DNA from: Musa acuminata AAA Group
Lineage: Eukaryota > Streptophyta > Magnoliopsida > Zingiberales > Musaceae
Assembly: GCF_036884655.1 (NCBI RefSeq)
Contig: NC_088339.1
Span: 22,667,501 to 22,731,500, forward strand
Direction of reading: 5' to 3'
DNA: 64,000 nucleotides
Part shown: piece by piece, positions 46,901 through 59,340 of the stretch
How the letters are laid out: each line of letters begins with the position of its first letter
How positions within the stretch are numbered: position 1 is the first letter of the stretch
Made by a program: the position numbers and the translations under genes
Notes under the pieces: generated by a model
The model's database searches: none
What the model was told of the DNA's origin: nothing
Seen by the model: only the letters and a program-made list of their open reading frames with translations

Positions 46901-49900
46901 ATGAAAATGACCTATGGCATCAAAAGCAGACAAATGTTATATAACAAGCTTAATCACATAAATGAAGCAAAGAAAGTAAAATGCACATGAAGAATCTTCA
47001 TCCAATTCTATATAATGTTTTAACAATACAACTCTTCCTCCGTTAGTTGACACTTCAATAAAGTTACCTGGAACGGAAAAAAATTTTACTCATTCAAGTT
47101 TAAATCTCTCAAAGTAATTCCCAACAGCCCAGATCCACTTAGACAGTGAAGATGTAATTCATGGTTATGTTTCAAAGAGTAGGAGGCGTTTTATGCAGAT
47201 ACTACCCGGGGATAGAGTCAAAATTAAAGCAAGTCATTATGATTCAACCAGGGGATCTGTTTTGCCTCCAGAAGAAAAACAACAGTACCAATACCATGAA
47301 CCATGCCATAATGTTCTAATCTGCAGGCAACTTGCCACTTAGAATGACAATAATATGGAAGTCATAAACCATATCATATTATTCTGAATTCTCTAAACCT
47401 GAAAGGAACTTACTACTTAAATTAAAGATAGGTTCCTAGCTGACTAGCTGTTGTCAAATTATGCTTGCAAAAGTAGCAATCAGAGTTTAAAAGTTATGAA
47501 CTTTCACATAACAAAAACAAACAACATATCCAGATTTCAATGCCAAATAGCAAACTCATCAGATAAACAAATCAACATCCAAAATACATAGTACTGTACT
47601 TTGATAAATTATTGATACAATAAATACTTTATTAAGTACTTATTAATAAAAAATAATTGATCAAAAACGAATTATACCTGTGAAGGATGGGTTTTAATCA
47701 TATCGAGTATATACTTCTCATGGCCCCATTCAAGATGACGTCTTGCTCCAATCACAAGGGACATTTTTCTTGAAAACTTTTGCCGATTATTGGAATATTC
47801 ACCAACCAATGCCTAAAAATAGTAGTGTTGCCATGAAAATTATTCAAAAATTAGATAATACAAAGAAATCAGAAATGAACACATCCTAGGGACATAACAC
47901 AATTTCATTTATTTTGTCCTGTCTAAAATTCTGTAGAATAAGTACAGGATGGAAATTATTATGAGTAGCACTCTCTACACCAGATAACAGCAAAGGCATA
48001 CCTGAATCAAATGCCAGATTTTTTGCATGGTAACTGATCTCATACCAGAAAAATCAAGGCCCATACTTTCATAAGCATCCCTGAAAGCTGTAGCAGGCTA
48101 ACAAGAACATAGTAATTAATTAATTTAGTCAAGTCAAGTCATATGTAAACAGAAAGACCAGTCATTAAGCATGAAAGTTTAGTCAATGTGGCATAAATAG
48201 ACTATTCTAGAGGTGCTAACTTCCAGAAACAGACACATAAACTTGGCAACCTCTCATTAATAATATTTAACAGTGATAAAACCACTGGGCTTTTGGTGAA
48301 CAAAAGAGTATCTTACTTTGAAATGCAATCCACGTCCCCTTGCATCATTGAGGTTTCGCAAGATTTCAGCATATACTGAAGCTTTTTTCTCAATTATTGA
48401 CTTATTAGCCATAGGCATAACTTCCATGTTTGATGAAGTCTTGGAGACATGAGGGCTGGAAGCTTGAGGTGGCATCTGAACAGTACTGGAGAATCCACTG
48501 CTCAAAATGCTACTGTTTCCCCTAGGTAATGTGGAAAGTCGACTTAAGCTTTGCAAAAAGTCTCTCTTTTCCTTCTGCCAATCCTCCTACAAAACACTTA
48601 ACTTTATCAAGACTAAAGAAGCTGAACAAAAGGAGAGAAATGGTCCATCCCCTAAACATGTATGAATATCAAAGTCAAGGCCTTTGTTCAATCAACACAG
48701 TTATTCTTTTCCCTTGAAGAATGTTCTAAATCGTAGCATGCATATAGCAAAATGTTTACAACTAATAGTAAATAACCTAAGATAAACCCAGTTTGTATTT
48801 TACGTACAGAACAAAAAGTCATACTACATAAGCAAAACTCTCTAAAGCTATTTGTCATCATTGCATGATTTTAATAATAGCAAGCAGGAGAGTCACACAG
48901 GAAAAAAATTGCATCTTGCAATAAAAATTTAAGGAGACTGCTAGTAGGACTGCAGATGGCTCACAGATAGAGTAATAGATCAGTGTCAAAATATATCAAC
49001 TTATAGTATCCTGAATTTTATTAGTATAATGAAATTATATTTGCTAGTTTCGACAGTGCTGGGATATACTGCCCTTATGTTTCAGTTCAATGAGGTGAAC
49101 ATATTAGTCTAGTGGCTGCTCTACATAAACCTGTGTTCAGGGGGTCAAATTGATCTCTCTGATAGAGAAGTTTAAATATATGAAACCTCACCAATCCTAA
49201 GGTAGTAACAAGAATGTCCAATAATCACAAATCATCCTAGGGTAAATTTCGATCTAGCATGTAAATTTCAGTAAATTCTATATTCTCACAGCAATGAGTA
49301 TAGAATAAAACTAGAAGAAAATTAATGGGCTAATATCAGGAAGGAAGAAAAAGTAGAGAAAACATTTTCTTAATGCATAGACATCCTAAATAACCAGACC
49401 CTTTCAAAAAAGAAATCAACGAATTATACCATAATAATTTAGTTAGCATTCTTAGAAAGAGACAAGATGACAACAACCAGCTGCATAATGCTTTATTTTC
49501 ATACAGGATTGAACCAAAATCTCTTGAGATCAATTAGGGTCCCTTGCCACTCAAATTTTTCCCTTCTAGAACTCTTTGAATAATAAGCATGCAGCTTCAA
49601 ATTCTTTTACCTACAGTGGTGGGTCAAAATTACCTTGCACAATAACCTCTACAATGAGGTAAGAGAGAGAAGGGAGACCAGTAACATCATTATAATATTA
49701 AGGAAAGTCCAAAACTTCAGGGGCCTCTGATTCTGCCAATAACCTCATTCATTTTAAGGGATAGTCAACAATTACAGATTGTTTGACCATAAGCATCACC
49801 AATATTGAAGTTTCTTTAACTCAGCTATTTTTTTTTTATTCTGGCATCCATAGTTAGGCATCTTTCCTATTTAATCTTAGTCCCATTCATTTATTTTCCA

Positions 49901-52900
49901 ATTAATATGAGAATGTATTTCTCTGACATACTAGCATCTAAACATTCATATATTAAATCAGCAGCTATATGAATAAAATGTTTGTTCATCATATACGAAA
50001 ACATCTATTCGACCAAAAATCAAGGTAGAGAGCTTTCATAAACATAATGCCTAATATTTCTAAACATGTCATGATGAGTCTGCAGCCATCTGTCAAACGC
50101 ATGCTACACCAGGTTAGCTTCCCGGTGTCAATGTGACACTCACATGCTTGGTTCAGAGCATTGGATAAGAGCTTCAGCATGTGATTAATTATCATCTTTA
50201 CCACAGTTGTGGTCAGTGACATGGATATGGCATGTGTGTACATCGTATATATTTGTGTGTGTGTGATACCTCGGCTGTATATGCAATTAGAACAGATAAT
50301 CCAACTCCCATAGTCCCAATTCGCAAGAATATCATCAGTATAATCTGGAAATTCTATACCAACTTGTCAGACATCATGTATCCTGTTTTGCATACTATAT
50401 ACAACAGTACATCTCACATCATTAGGGCAACAATTTAATCTTTTTATACTGTCGCAACCAACAAGACCATTTGACATAAAGAAACATAATTATTGAAGCT
50501 CAAAAAGTATTTAAAAAAAAGTGATACTAACCTCCAGAACTTGCATCATGTGATCATTGAAGCTTCGCAAGTTGTCCTTTTGAGCTTCTTGGATGGATGA
50601 AACCATTGTCATTTCATGAATCTATTAAAAACAAACACTTGATTAACTCCATAAATTATTTATCAGAAAGAAAATCATGAGAAGAATTAATGAATAAATA
50701 AATTCTTAAATAAATGTGAAAACCAGTGCATTCAAGTGAAAAAGAAGCAGAGTAGGAAGTACAGCAATAGCCACAAAGCATTAAGGTGCAGAGAAACAGA
50801 GGTGAGAGAGAAGAGAGTACAACAGGAAGAGAAACATTACACAGAAGAAGGCTCACCCAACTGGTAAAAATCTCTATCCATCAATGAAAATCAGATGCAG
50901 AACTACCTTTATTCTTTAAAATAGACTTTGCTTATTTTGATAGATAAAGGCACTCCTGAAAATTGTTTAAAGAAGCAACAACAGCACTGATCTGCTATGT
51001 TACCATAACAAGAGACACTAAGCATAAGATTGTCCAAGAAGAGCTCTTTACACAAAGACTGGGTGAAGAGACTCATATTCCAAGGAAGAAGTAGCCCCAA
51101 TTTTAATAAAGTTGTTTCCGACAAAATCATTTAGCTGCCGGATATGAATATGATGCACATTTTGCAATACATAATATATCCAGGCCAAACTGAAGGTAAA
51201 AATGAATTATCATGCCCTTCTAGAACAAGATTAGAACTATGATTTTTTATATGAAGAAATTTCTTTTGCATAGTAAGAAATTAAGACCCAAACTGCATCT
51301 TCAAGCTACCAAAGTAGCACAAGCAGAAGAAAACAGAAGCCAGCATTGCTTGCTCCCCATTAGAATCAGCATTCAGAAATCTAAATATGGTTTAATATCG
51401 ATTCCATCTTTTAAAAGCGACCATAACTCTACAATAAACGTCAAAAGATGTTACAGCGTTCTCCATGCTTCATTTGGATATGCATTTTTATTTTCTAATT
51501 AACATTAGAAAAGATATGCCCATCTTTTTGTCAGCGATAGTTGCTAATATTTATAATTGCATATCTTAAGTATACTTTAGTTCTTAGTTTGCATAGTTTC
51601 ATTCAAAAAATATAGTGATATCAATTAATTATCAATTTTTATAACCTTAATATGCATATTAAAAATGAATTCACCAGATTAGTATGCACATTTATTCTTC
51701 CATGAAAAAGGTAAGGTTGTCAAGTCGAATGAAATCCATGAAAAGGCATGACATTTTAGCAGATAAAAAGAAAAGTTAGTGTCATAGCAGATAAAAAGAA
51801 AAGATAAAATTACAGCAGATAAAAAGAAAAGTTACAAGGACCAGATGAAGTTTAAACAAAAGAAGATGATACCTGCTGCAAATACTCCTCCACAGTTGTT
51901 GCTTCGGAAGGAAAAACATCCTCAAAAGTTGTCTATAGGAATAAAAAAGAGAAGTAAAAGAATGTAACAAAAGGTTTCATCATATAAAGCTGCCTAAATT
52001 ATATGTCAAGTTATTTAACATCAGTTATACAAGGAACAGTGCCACACCACATATGAAACTCATGAGAAGCAATCACAACAATGAAAGAATAGATAGAGTT
52101 AGTATGTTAAGGTGGAGCTAGCTTAGGTGATGATCCACTTGTAGATCCACTTGTAGATCCACTTGTAGGTACCCATATTAACTAACACACTGAATTAAAA
52201 TAATTTTTGGTGGCACAGATCTAGTCATCTATTGGTGATAGAAATTCATCAATCAACGGTCCCTGATCAGCATGTTGCTTTTTTGCTTTTTCATCAAGCA
52301 TAATGCCTCTTGAATACTAACTCTTGGATGCCATAAGTACAATATGCAACACTTGCTTTTCGGCCCAATTGATCATCAGAATGAAGGTTATTGTCATCAA
52401 GATGACTTCACAAGGAAAATATGATTCGTGTGGCAATGCAACAACGGGACTTGCATGCAAACATTCATACAGCCCCCAAGGTTATATTTAGTATACGTCT
52501 TTAAAACAAAAAGGTAACGAGCAAGATGTGCCTCCAATTGATCATTTCCTTGTCAACTGCTCGAAAGAAAGAATGGAAATCAAACGACAAGTGCAAATGG
52601 CAACCTTGGGTACCCACCTTCAATTCAAAGGACTTCAGGTCTCGAGCGAGCCGTTCTGCATTTATCCCTTCCCGAGCGAGCAGCCTGCTCAATACAGAAT
52701 GTATCGCAGACAATCACACAAAACAAGCACATAAACCTCCAAGAGACAATACTCATGCAGCCTGGACGCGAAAAAATCGAGGAAGGAAACGGAATGGCGA
52801 TCAGAGACGCGGGACAAGATCATAAGATGACAAGGAGAGAAACCTGGTGGCGGAGATGGATTGGGAGGGGGCCTCGGCGCGGATCGTTTTGGACTTGAGC

Positions 52901-53116
52901 TTCTTGGAGAGAGACTCCAACTGGTCGAGATTCCTCTACAAGGATTCCAAAGAAAAACGAAATAAGACATCGGACGAATTGATTAAAAGAGCAGACGGCG
53001 GAATGGGGGAGGACCTGGAGAGAGGGGAAGTGGGCGGAGGGCCCGGCGTGCTCCAGGAGCTTGGTGGAGGAGTGGAGGAGGTCAGTCCACCCGCTCATCT
53101 CCTGATCGTTCGCCAT
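37906..53116 (-). CDS. NUP93: Nuclear pore protein NUP93 (Nic96 family)
   Basis: Fifteen exons, 5' to 3': 53015-53116, 52844-52935, 52618-52684, 51873-51932, 50532-50621, 48317-48586, 48002-48097, 47678-47812, 45646-45699, 45483-45566, 43421-43507, 42449-43351, 41000-41181, 38704-38995, 37906-37983. All borders are GT-AG, phases agree, and the sum is 2592 nt (863 residues), the length of Arabidopsis NUP93. The protein starts [20 protein letters not shown] and ends near [14 protein letters not shown]. The large exon 12 encodes the conserved helical solenoid, with [20 protein letters not shown] as its clearest signature. No membrane segments are expected. NUP93 is a scaffold of the inner ring of the nuclear pore and anchors the central channel nucleoporins. 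The start is the ATG at 53114-53116; the frame upstream lacks another ATG. Introns hold the 351-bp tandem repeats and triplet-rich islands. Confidence 0.96.
39258..39375. repeat. Degenerate CAC/CTG triplet island in NUP93 intron 13
   Basis: Loosely repeated CCACTGCCA/CCACCACT-type triplets, a shorter relative of the island at 46196-46690. Confidence 0.55.
39720..40772. repeat. Three tandem copies of a 351-bp unit
   Basis: Copies start at 39720, 40071 and 40422, each beginning ATGTTCATGTATTG, and I found no difference between them on reading. The total of 1053 bp is exactly three units. The array lies in intron 13 of NUP93 and contains no gene. The decoy word TGTTCATGTA also occurs just before the first copy (near 39700), which may have helped the first slippage or unequal exchange. 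Confidence 0.95.
45975..46050. repeat. Compound TA/TG microsatellite in NUP93 intron 8
   Basis: TATA, TGTA and CATA units over about 75 bases. Confidence 0.8.
46196..46690. repeat. Degenerate ACC/ATC triplet-rich island in NUP93 intron 8
   Basis: For almost 500 bases the plus strand is dominated by ACC, ATC, ACT and CAC triplets (for example CACCACCACAACCAGCC) with irregular interruptions. Frames are broken by stops, so it is not coding now. It reads as an old decayed (ACC)n/(ATC)n array. The surrounding intron is ordinary AT-rich DNA. Confidence 0.65.
51758..51832. repeat. Short direct repeats of an AGCAGATAAAAAGAAAAG word
   Basis: The 18-bp word occurs three times in about 75 bases, next to NUP93 exon 4. 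No function is apparent. Confidence 0.7.
52132..52168. repeat. Three tandem copies of GATCCACTTGTA
   Basis: A 12-bp unit repeated three times in NUP93 intron 3. Confidence 0.85.
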
Positions 53117-53400
53117 CTCCTCCCGCACCTCTCTTCGGGATGCAACTGTAGAACCCTAATTCCGAGTGTTTCGGTTCGAAAGATACAGAGGAAATAAAGA
53201 GCGGGCTGCGGGGAAAGAAGAGAGAGGCAAAATGCCAAGGGGTTTAGGGCTTCAATTTAAAGGGATTTTTCCTTTATTCCACACGTCTCCCACGTCATAT
53301 ATATAATTTAATTTAACTATTAAATTAAAAAATACACAAATATGATTTTTTAATGTATTCTTTAAATTTAATTTTAAACTTAATTTTTACACCTTATGAG

Positions 53401-53443
<43 letters not shown>

Positions 53444-55489
53444 CATACCTTATGAGTCACTCTCTAACTATAGTTGGAACAAGAATAGTGAAGCTTTAAT
53501 TGACATTAGTACTCTTTCAAAATTAAGCAATCAAGGCAAAAATAAAAAGAAAAACATTTTGACACACACACACACATTTAACTTCATTATATAGCTATAT
53601 TGCTAGACAGATAGCATTTTTTACTAGCTTAATTTAGAATGATATCAGTGTGCTAAATGAGATAAATAAACACATACACTAATTTGTAATATGTAATGCT
53701 AATTTGACGTTCCACTTCAATAAGAATGACTTCACATATACCTTCAAATTATTTAAAATACAATAATAGGTATCACAAACCTACCCAGCCGTCTTAAATT
53801 AATCAAATTTTGAGACAAATACTAATAGATAATCTAAGTTGTACAGATAAAAAGATCTTCATTGATAAAAGATAAAAAAAAAAGATAAATATCGATTATA
53901 TCGACGAGAAAATAAAATCCTGGATTACGAACAATGGTTCGATTTAAGATGAAGAAAAATGGATGGAAATAATTATAGAGTTTTTGACGAAACTAAACTA
54001 AACAGGAAGATCAAAAATCTAAAAATTTATTCAAGATTATTATGAAAAATCATGAATTGATTAAAGTAAACTACAGCACACATCGATAGGAATTGATAAA
54101 GTGGAACCGAGAACTAAATCCGACAAGTATCTAAATGCAGCATGGAAGAGAGGTTCCCAACTTTGGATTGATGCGCTCGCAGGTGGCAGATTCACTGAAG
54201 GACATGATGCTGAAGGCTATGGGATTCTTGCTATTAAAGAAGGTCTACGGCTTGACGTGAACGAGGGCATCAAATGCTTGCGATCGAAATGCGATGCATC
54301 CTCCTCGATGGATTTTGAACATTATCAACGACATATCCCATTGTTGAATCGGGTGGTAATTTTGTTTTGCTGGATCTTTTTCGTGGAAGAAGGTATCTTC
54401 TTCAAGGGATGTCCATGCATTCTTCTTGTTCATGTTGGCTGCAAGGGTGCAAGCAGATGCCTCGAAGAGAGGAAAGGTGGTGGTGGTGGTGGCCTCTCCA
54501 TGTGTTCATGGCCTTCTGTGGCATGTGGTAGTGCAGAAAAGGCTGCTTCAGGCACTGCCAATTCGTGGATTCTCCACGAAGGAAAGAAACAGGTGAAGAC
54601 AGTGATCCAAAGGCAAAAAGATGTTACACTTCTATCATACCTCACGGAGAGGGAATCCAAGATAGCCTGCATCACCAGTATGTTTCAGTGCCCACTTGGA
54701 AGAGTACTTTGTAGGATGTCCATGAAGCTCACAAAACTGAAGTATACAGTCACTAATCACATGCATCCTTCATTGTGATGGTTCATTAGCCATGAGAACT
54801 ACCTGTCAACTGCTACTTCCAAATGAAAGACTGAGGTCATTACATCTATGGGCCAGAAATGCCAAAAGTCATGCAATACTAGTGGCTGCAATTGTCATAG
54901 CAACAAGTTCATCCTTTCTGATTCCTTTTCTTGTTCTTTTTCTACCATATTTTGACCAAAACATCATGATGTTGTGATCATGGGACTGGAGTGGTTTGCA
55001 GCAAAATCCAACCAGGGCAGTGTAGAAGCATATGCCTGGGGATGGATCATAGACTTCAGATGCACACATGAGAGCATTTGATCACAATGGACTTACAACA
55101 AGGGTTCGGCTTCATCTTTCAAGCAATGGTAGTAACACAGATGTTTAACTCTATTAGTTGGGAAATGACGAAGGTGGATAGATTGCTACAACAAAGGGAA
55201 CACAAAGGAGGAAGTGCAGTTGACCATGATGTTTGTGTTAGGAAGGTGGAACAGCTGAAAAGAGCACTGCCTCCTCCAGCTAAAAAGGCATTGACTTGTT
55301 GGGAAGAAACTCCAAAAGTGAAAAAGAAGCCTCATCATAAACTATGGTGTATGCACAAAAGAGCCCATTCCTGATACAAAACTTGGGCTTGTGGGAGAGA
55401 GATGGCCGTCTCCCTTTGCTTTCTTAATTCAGTTGTACACTGCAATCATTGTGAGGAAAGTAGATTAGCAGAAGCTGTAAAGCTCTTCA
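53117..55489. other. Intergenic region between NUP93 and YUCCA
   Basis: The first 200 bases carry the NUP93 5' UTR and promoter. From 53280 to 54050 the DNA is AT-rich with a TA microsatellite. A 225-codon open frame (54101-54778, plus) begins at GTG, contains a GGT run and matches nothing I recognise, so I do not call it a gene. The last few hundred bases are the probable 3' UTR side of YUCCA. Confidence 0.45.
53402..53440. repeat. (TA)n microsatellite
   Basis: A 39-base uninterrupted TA run upstream of NUP93. Confidence 0.95.
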
Positions 55490-57160
55490 TCAGTTCTGTG
55501 AGGTGCATCTTCTGTGGCAGGCAATTATGTGCTTGGCCTGCCTGGTTTCCTCTTTCCACACCCTGCCAATGTCCTCTGCTATCTTCACAGCATCCAGGGA
55601 TGCACCAGACAACCCCCTCCTCGTGAATCCAACAGCATAAAGCCCTGAGCTCCCTTTCCATCCATTTGGGAATGGATGCCTTGGGAAACCATCTTTGTTG
55701 AAGAAGTCAGTTCCCTGCACAAAATCAAAACCTCAAGGTGTAAGCTTTCAGCGATTAGAGCAAAGCAAATGACATTAACTGCCACCTCTTGTTCATATGC
55801 CCACTCCTATTTAATTTGTGTTCTCAGGATCCCAATATTATGCAAACTTGCATGACCATTAGATCATGTGGAATGCCATGCAGAAGCACATAGAATTACA
55901 TGTTCTCTTCAAGCTAATAGTAACAAAAGAATTGGGAGAAGAACAAAAATGTGAACCACTTTGATCTCCTCTGACAAGGATTACACCGCATGGAAGGAAG
56001 AAAAAGGAAGTTTGATTAACCTGCAGCCATGAATGAACGTTGCTGCGATAACCGGTGGCCAGGATGACCGAATCGACGTCGATGATCGTGTGATCCACCA
56101 GCTCTGCCTTGCCATGCAAAAACCTCTTGACTCCAGGAACAACCTTTATCTCACCGCTCTTGATTTTGCTCAGGGCACCGATGTCCAACACGGGTGTCTT
56201 GCCCTGCGTGTTCTTCAGCTCCAGAGGACCCTGAGAAGGTCGTTTTATGCCGAGCTTCTCGATGTTCCCAAGTGTCATCCATGACAGGGCCAACAGGACC
56301 CTGTCGACCATCTTCAATGGAAGCCATTTCATCAAGGAGACAGCGAGCTCAAACGTCGATCTCCCTAACGTCTCCCGTGGTAGCACATGGACCTGTTGCA
56401 CAAATCACTTGAATCAGTAAACAGAGTCCATGTAAGTGAAGCCAATGACGAGGGAATACAGTCGTAGTTCTTGTAACGTTGTCCTCACCGAGTCACGCAC
56501 CACCATGGTGGGGAAGGCGTTATGATGACAGAGATCAAAGGCGACTTCCATGCCGGAGTTTCCGCAGCCGACAACAAGCACCTGCTTTCCCCGGTACGCC
56601 TCACCGGATCTGTAGTCGCTTGAATGTATCACCCGCCCGGCGAACTTCTCGAGTCCTTCCATCTCCGGGATCACGCAATCTGCATTCTCGCCTGTAGCCA
56701 CGACTAGCCACTGGCAAATGTATTCCGCCTCGGCTTTCCTGCCCACGGCCTGGAGGCGTCCCATGGCGGTCCTCACCCGCCACATCCCGCAGGTGCTATC
56801 GTACTTCGCAGAGAGCACGGTCTCATCGAACTGTGGGTTGAGCTGGAAGTGCCGGGCGTAGGACTCCAAGTAGTCTATGAACTGGTTCTTGGAGGGATAC
56901 TCGGGGAAGTCATCAGGGAAAGGGAGCTTGGGAAGCTGGCAGAATTGCTTCGGGAGGTGGAGCTTTAATCGGTCGTAGGTGCGGTTTTGCCAGAGGGAGG
57001 CAATGCAGCTGGACCTCTCGAGGATCACGAAGGGGACGCCATGCTCCTTTAGGCATGCCGCCACAGCGAGTCCCGAAGGACCTGCTCCCACGATGAGCGG
57101 TCCATTCACCCACTTGCACCTTCTCTTAAAGAGATTCTCATGCTCAGCTAAACCAGCCAT
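55490..57160 (-). CDS. YUC: YUCCA flavin monooxygenase (auxin biosynthesis)
   Basis: Three exons, 5' to 3': 56489-57160, 56021-56392 and 55490-55714, joined in phase 0 with GT-AG borders, give 422 residues. The FAD-binding motif GAGPSG is at residues 25-30, the NADPH-binding motif GCGNSG at 198-203, and the ATGY motif at 336-339. Other signatures are [14 protein letters not shown] and the C-terminal [25 protein letters not shown] enzymes convert indole-3-pyruvate to indole-3-acetic acid with NADPH and oxygen, the rate-limiting step of the main auxin pathway. The N-terminal WVNGP segment and the Cys/Arg-rich tail (HRRC) resemble the Arabidopsis YUC3/5/7/8/9 group. That subgroup call is inference from remembered family features. 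The start is the first ATG in frame (57158-57160). All key residues are present, so the gene looks intact. Confidence 0.95.
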
Positions 57161-58840
57161 GATCAAAGAATCAGCGAGACGATTCCAGTGACGAGGAGGG
57201 AAGCTCTTTCGGTAGAACCAGTGGGGTTACGTGAAGGGTTCCAGTGGAGTTGGTATGATGAAATATGGTCGAGAGTTGTGAGGGACGAAGACGAGATGCA
57301 GGAAGAGTTCGCAAATGGAAGAGGGGAGGGAGTGTAGTATAAAGCTCGTTATGGTCAAGTGGGGGAGGTTGAGAGGACCGGAGGGGAGTATATATAAATA
57401 GTTGAGCTTGCCATGAGAGCTGCATGTGAGGAGTGTTTTGAGGTCCTTCCAAATCATAACCTTCGCCGTCTACGCCATTTGTTTAACATCTCCAAGACAT
57501 GGTTTTAATCTCGATATGTTTTCTGAAAGAAGAAGGAAAAGAAACATCGAAGTTGTATATATTTCTATTGCAGGACTCAGAAACAGTACTGAGAATTTAC
57601 GGGCCAACCTCTCCGAGCACCAAAATGCATACTCATACACTTTTGGACGAGTAAAACGCATGACCGAACGCGCAGCATATTTTGAGGACCTGACATAAGT
57701 TAGCATTGCTTGCTGAAGCAAAGAAAGCTGTTCAGCATCTGACACTGATTCTTTTCTCCATCAACTTGATGTTTTATCCATCACTTTCAGATGGCCAGAA
57801 AGAATATTGTGTTCTGAAGCATTTGCTGCCTTTCTCTGATCGATCAGGGATTTTGAGCTGGTTGCCATTGTCCAACTTACATGTTCTTTTTCGTACTTCT
57901 CCAAGTTTTGTGTTGATCAAACTCTTCAGCGATTTATAGAATCGATGCATCCTTGAGCATTCAATGCAGTATCCACTTTGAAATCCAGCACAAGGAGGGC
58001 TTCACATGATCTCCACGCCAGAGGACAGTGCTTACGTAGCGTCTCTTAATCTTCTCATGCATCTAACAGAAGCCTGCAGCTGACAAGGAGAACAGTCCTT
58101 CCTGCTACGGGACAAGAACTAAAAACGTTCTTCTTCCGTGCCATTTCGTCAAACACTTTTGTCTTCTAAATTACATGTAATGATTTCTCTCACAAGCAGC
58201 TTGCTGTTTCGAAATCGGCAAATAGATCTTCCTCTTGATGGACTCTTTGGCAGCATATTAGCCATTGCTTGCACAATCAACAGCAGCCTAAGCAGTTTAT
58301 CGTGGACTATCACACACACCTGTTACCTTCACCAAGACGGTAATCAATCTACTGTACCAGTGGCCATTGCTTATGCACTACATTTTCCTGATCATGGTAA
58401 CTTGAAAGCTTGCCAATCCAAATATTCTGCAACTTCTCTCCATTCCACATATCTAATTGGACCTGAAAACATTCTAATTGGGCATTGAACTAACACACCA
58501 TGTTGCCGAAGCCATGTGGGAGGAGAGGGAACATTCCAAGGCGAGAGAAAAGGTTGAGAGTGATGCATGAGGCCGTAAAATGATTAGGAGATATGGGAAG
58601 GAAGACCGAAAGGGAGAAGAGGAGATACATGACAAGGGGAGAAGGATAAGCGAAAAGGAGTTTTGATTCGAGTACTTGCTGCGGCAAGACGAATCATGCC
58701 ATCCAACTCATCACAAAAATGACATCAATAGAACGCGTCTCACTGTTAGGAATCTATAAATCTTTTAAGCAGTAGAGCCCCTTTTTTTGGGGTTCTCATG
58801 ATGATTGAAATATTAAATCCAAAAAAAGATTCGGGATTCC
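57161..58840. other. YUCCA upstream region, no other gene seen
   Basis: Apart from the YUCCA promoter side, I see no gene or repeat here. ORFs are short and unconserved. Confidence 0.45.
57388..57400 (-). promoter_or_regulatory. Probable TATA box of the YUCCA gene
   Basis: On the minus strand the sequence reads CTATTTATATATAC, about 230 bases upstream of the YUCCA start codon. A transcription start about 30 bases on would give a 5' UTR of around 200 bases. Confidence 0.5.
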
Positions 58841-59340
58841 AATTCTTGGAGGTGGGGACGTCTTGGGGCCCACGGTAACGGAAGAAAATGTGGGGGGGTT
58901 TTTTTTGTGGAGATCCCAATGAGAGCAGGCCACGGGAGGAGGGTCCCACTTGGCAGACGACTCAAAAAGTAGCGGATGGGGACGACTCCGACGGGAATCT
59001 TCGCATGGCGTGGGGCCGACGTCGAGTATCTATGCTGTCCCGTGTATCGCGTCTTTCCTACGTGGTGCGATCGCCACCACGTCAGACGGCTGCGGACCAC
59101 ACGAAGGAAAAGGAAGGGGGGGGGGGGGGGGGGGGGAGGGCCCCACGGGGCGCACGGATTTTGAGGCAGCCTGGCCTTTACAGTTGGCTCCTCCCCACGG
59201 CCCATGACGCACTGCTCGTGCCATCTCTTGCCCGTGAAACTTTCCAAACCCACCCAGCTGCACTAACGTCCCACCAAAGCAAACAAAGAACGGACTAGAG
59301 AATCTTGTAGCGAAACCCTACCCTCCCACCCAACAGATTC
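58840..59340. other. Orphan GC-rich island with a 21-base G run
   Basis: The block is GC-rich like the promoter regions of the ABCF1 and Aux/IAA genes, and ends in a CGAAACCCTACCCTCCC stretch typical of plant 5' leaders. No recognisable coding sequence follows it on either strand. It could be the promoter of a non-coding RNA or of a lost gene. Confidence 0.4.
59116..59136. repeat. Poly-G run (21 bases)
   Basis: An uninterrupted run of G, followed by AGGG. It can in principle form G-quadruplexes. Homopolymers of this length are often miscounted in sequencing, so the exact length is uncertain. Confidence 0.85.

Noticed and set aside
54101..54778. 225-codon open frame on the plus strand between NUP93 and YUCCA
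   Set aside because: It starts at GTG, shows no family motif, contains simple GGT repeats, and no splice structure or conserved segment supports it.
55078..55374. 98-codon plus-strand frame downstream of YUCCA
   Set aside because: It lies in the probable 3' flank of YUCCA on the opposite strand and shows no known motif.
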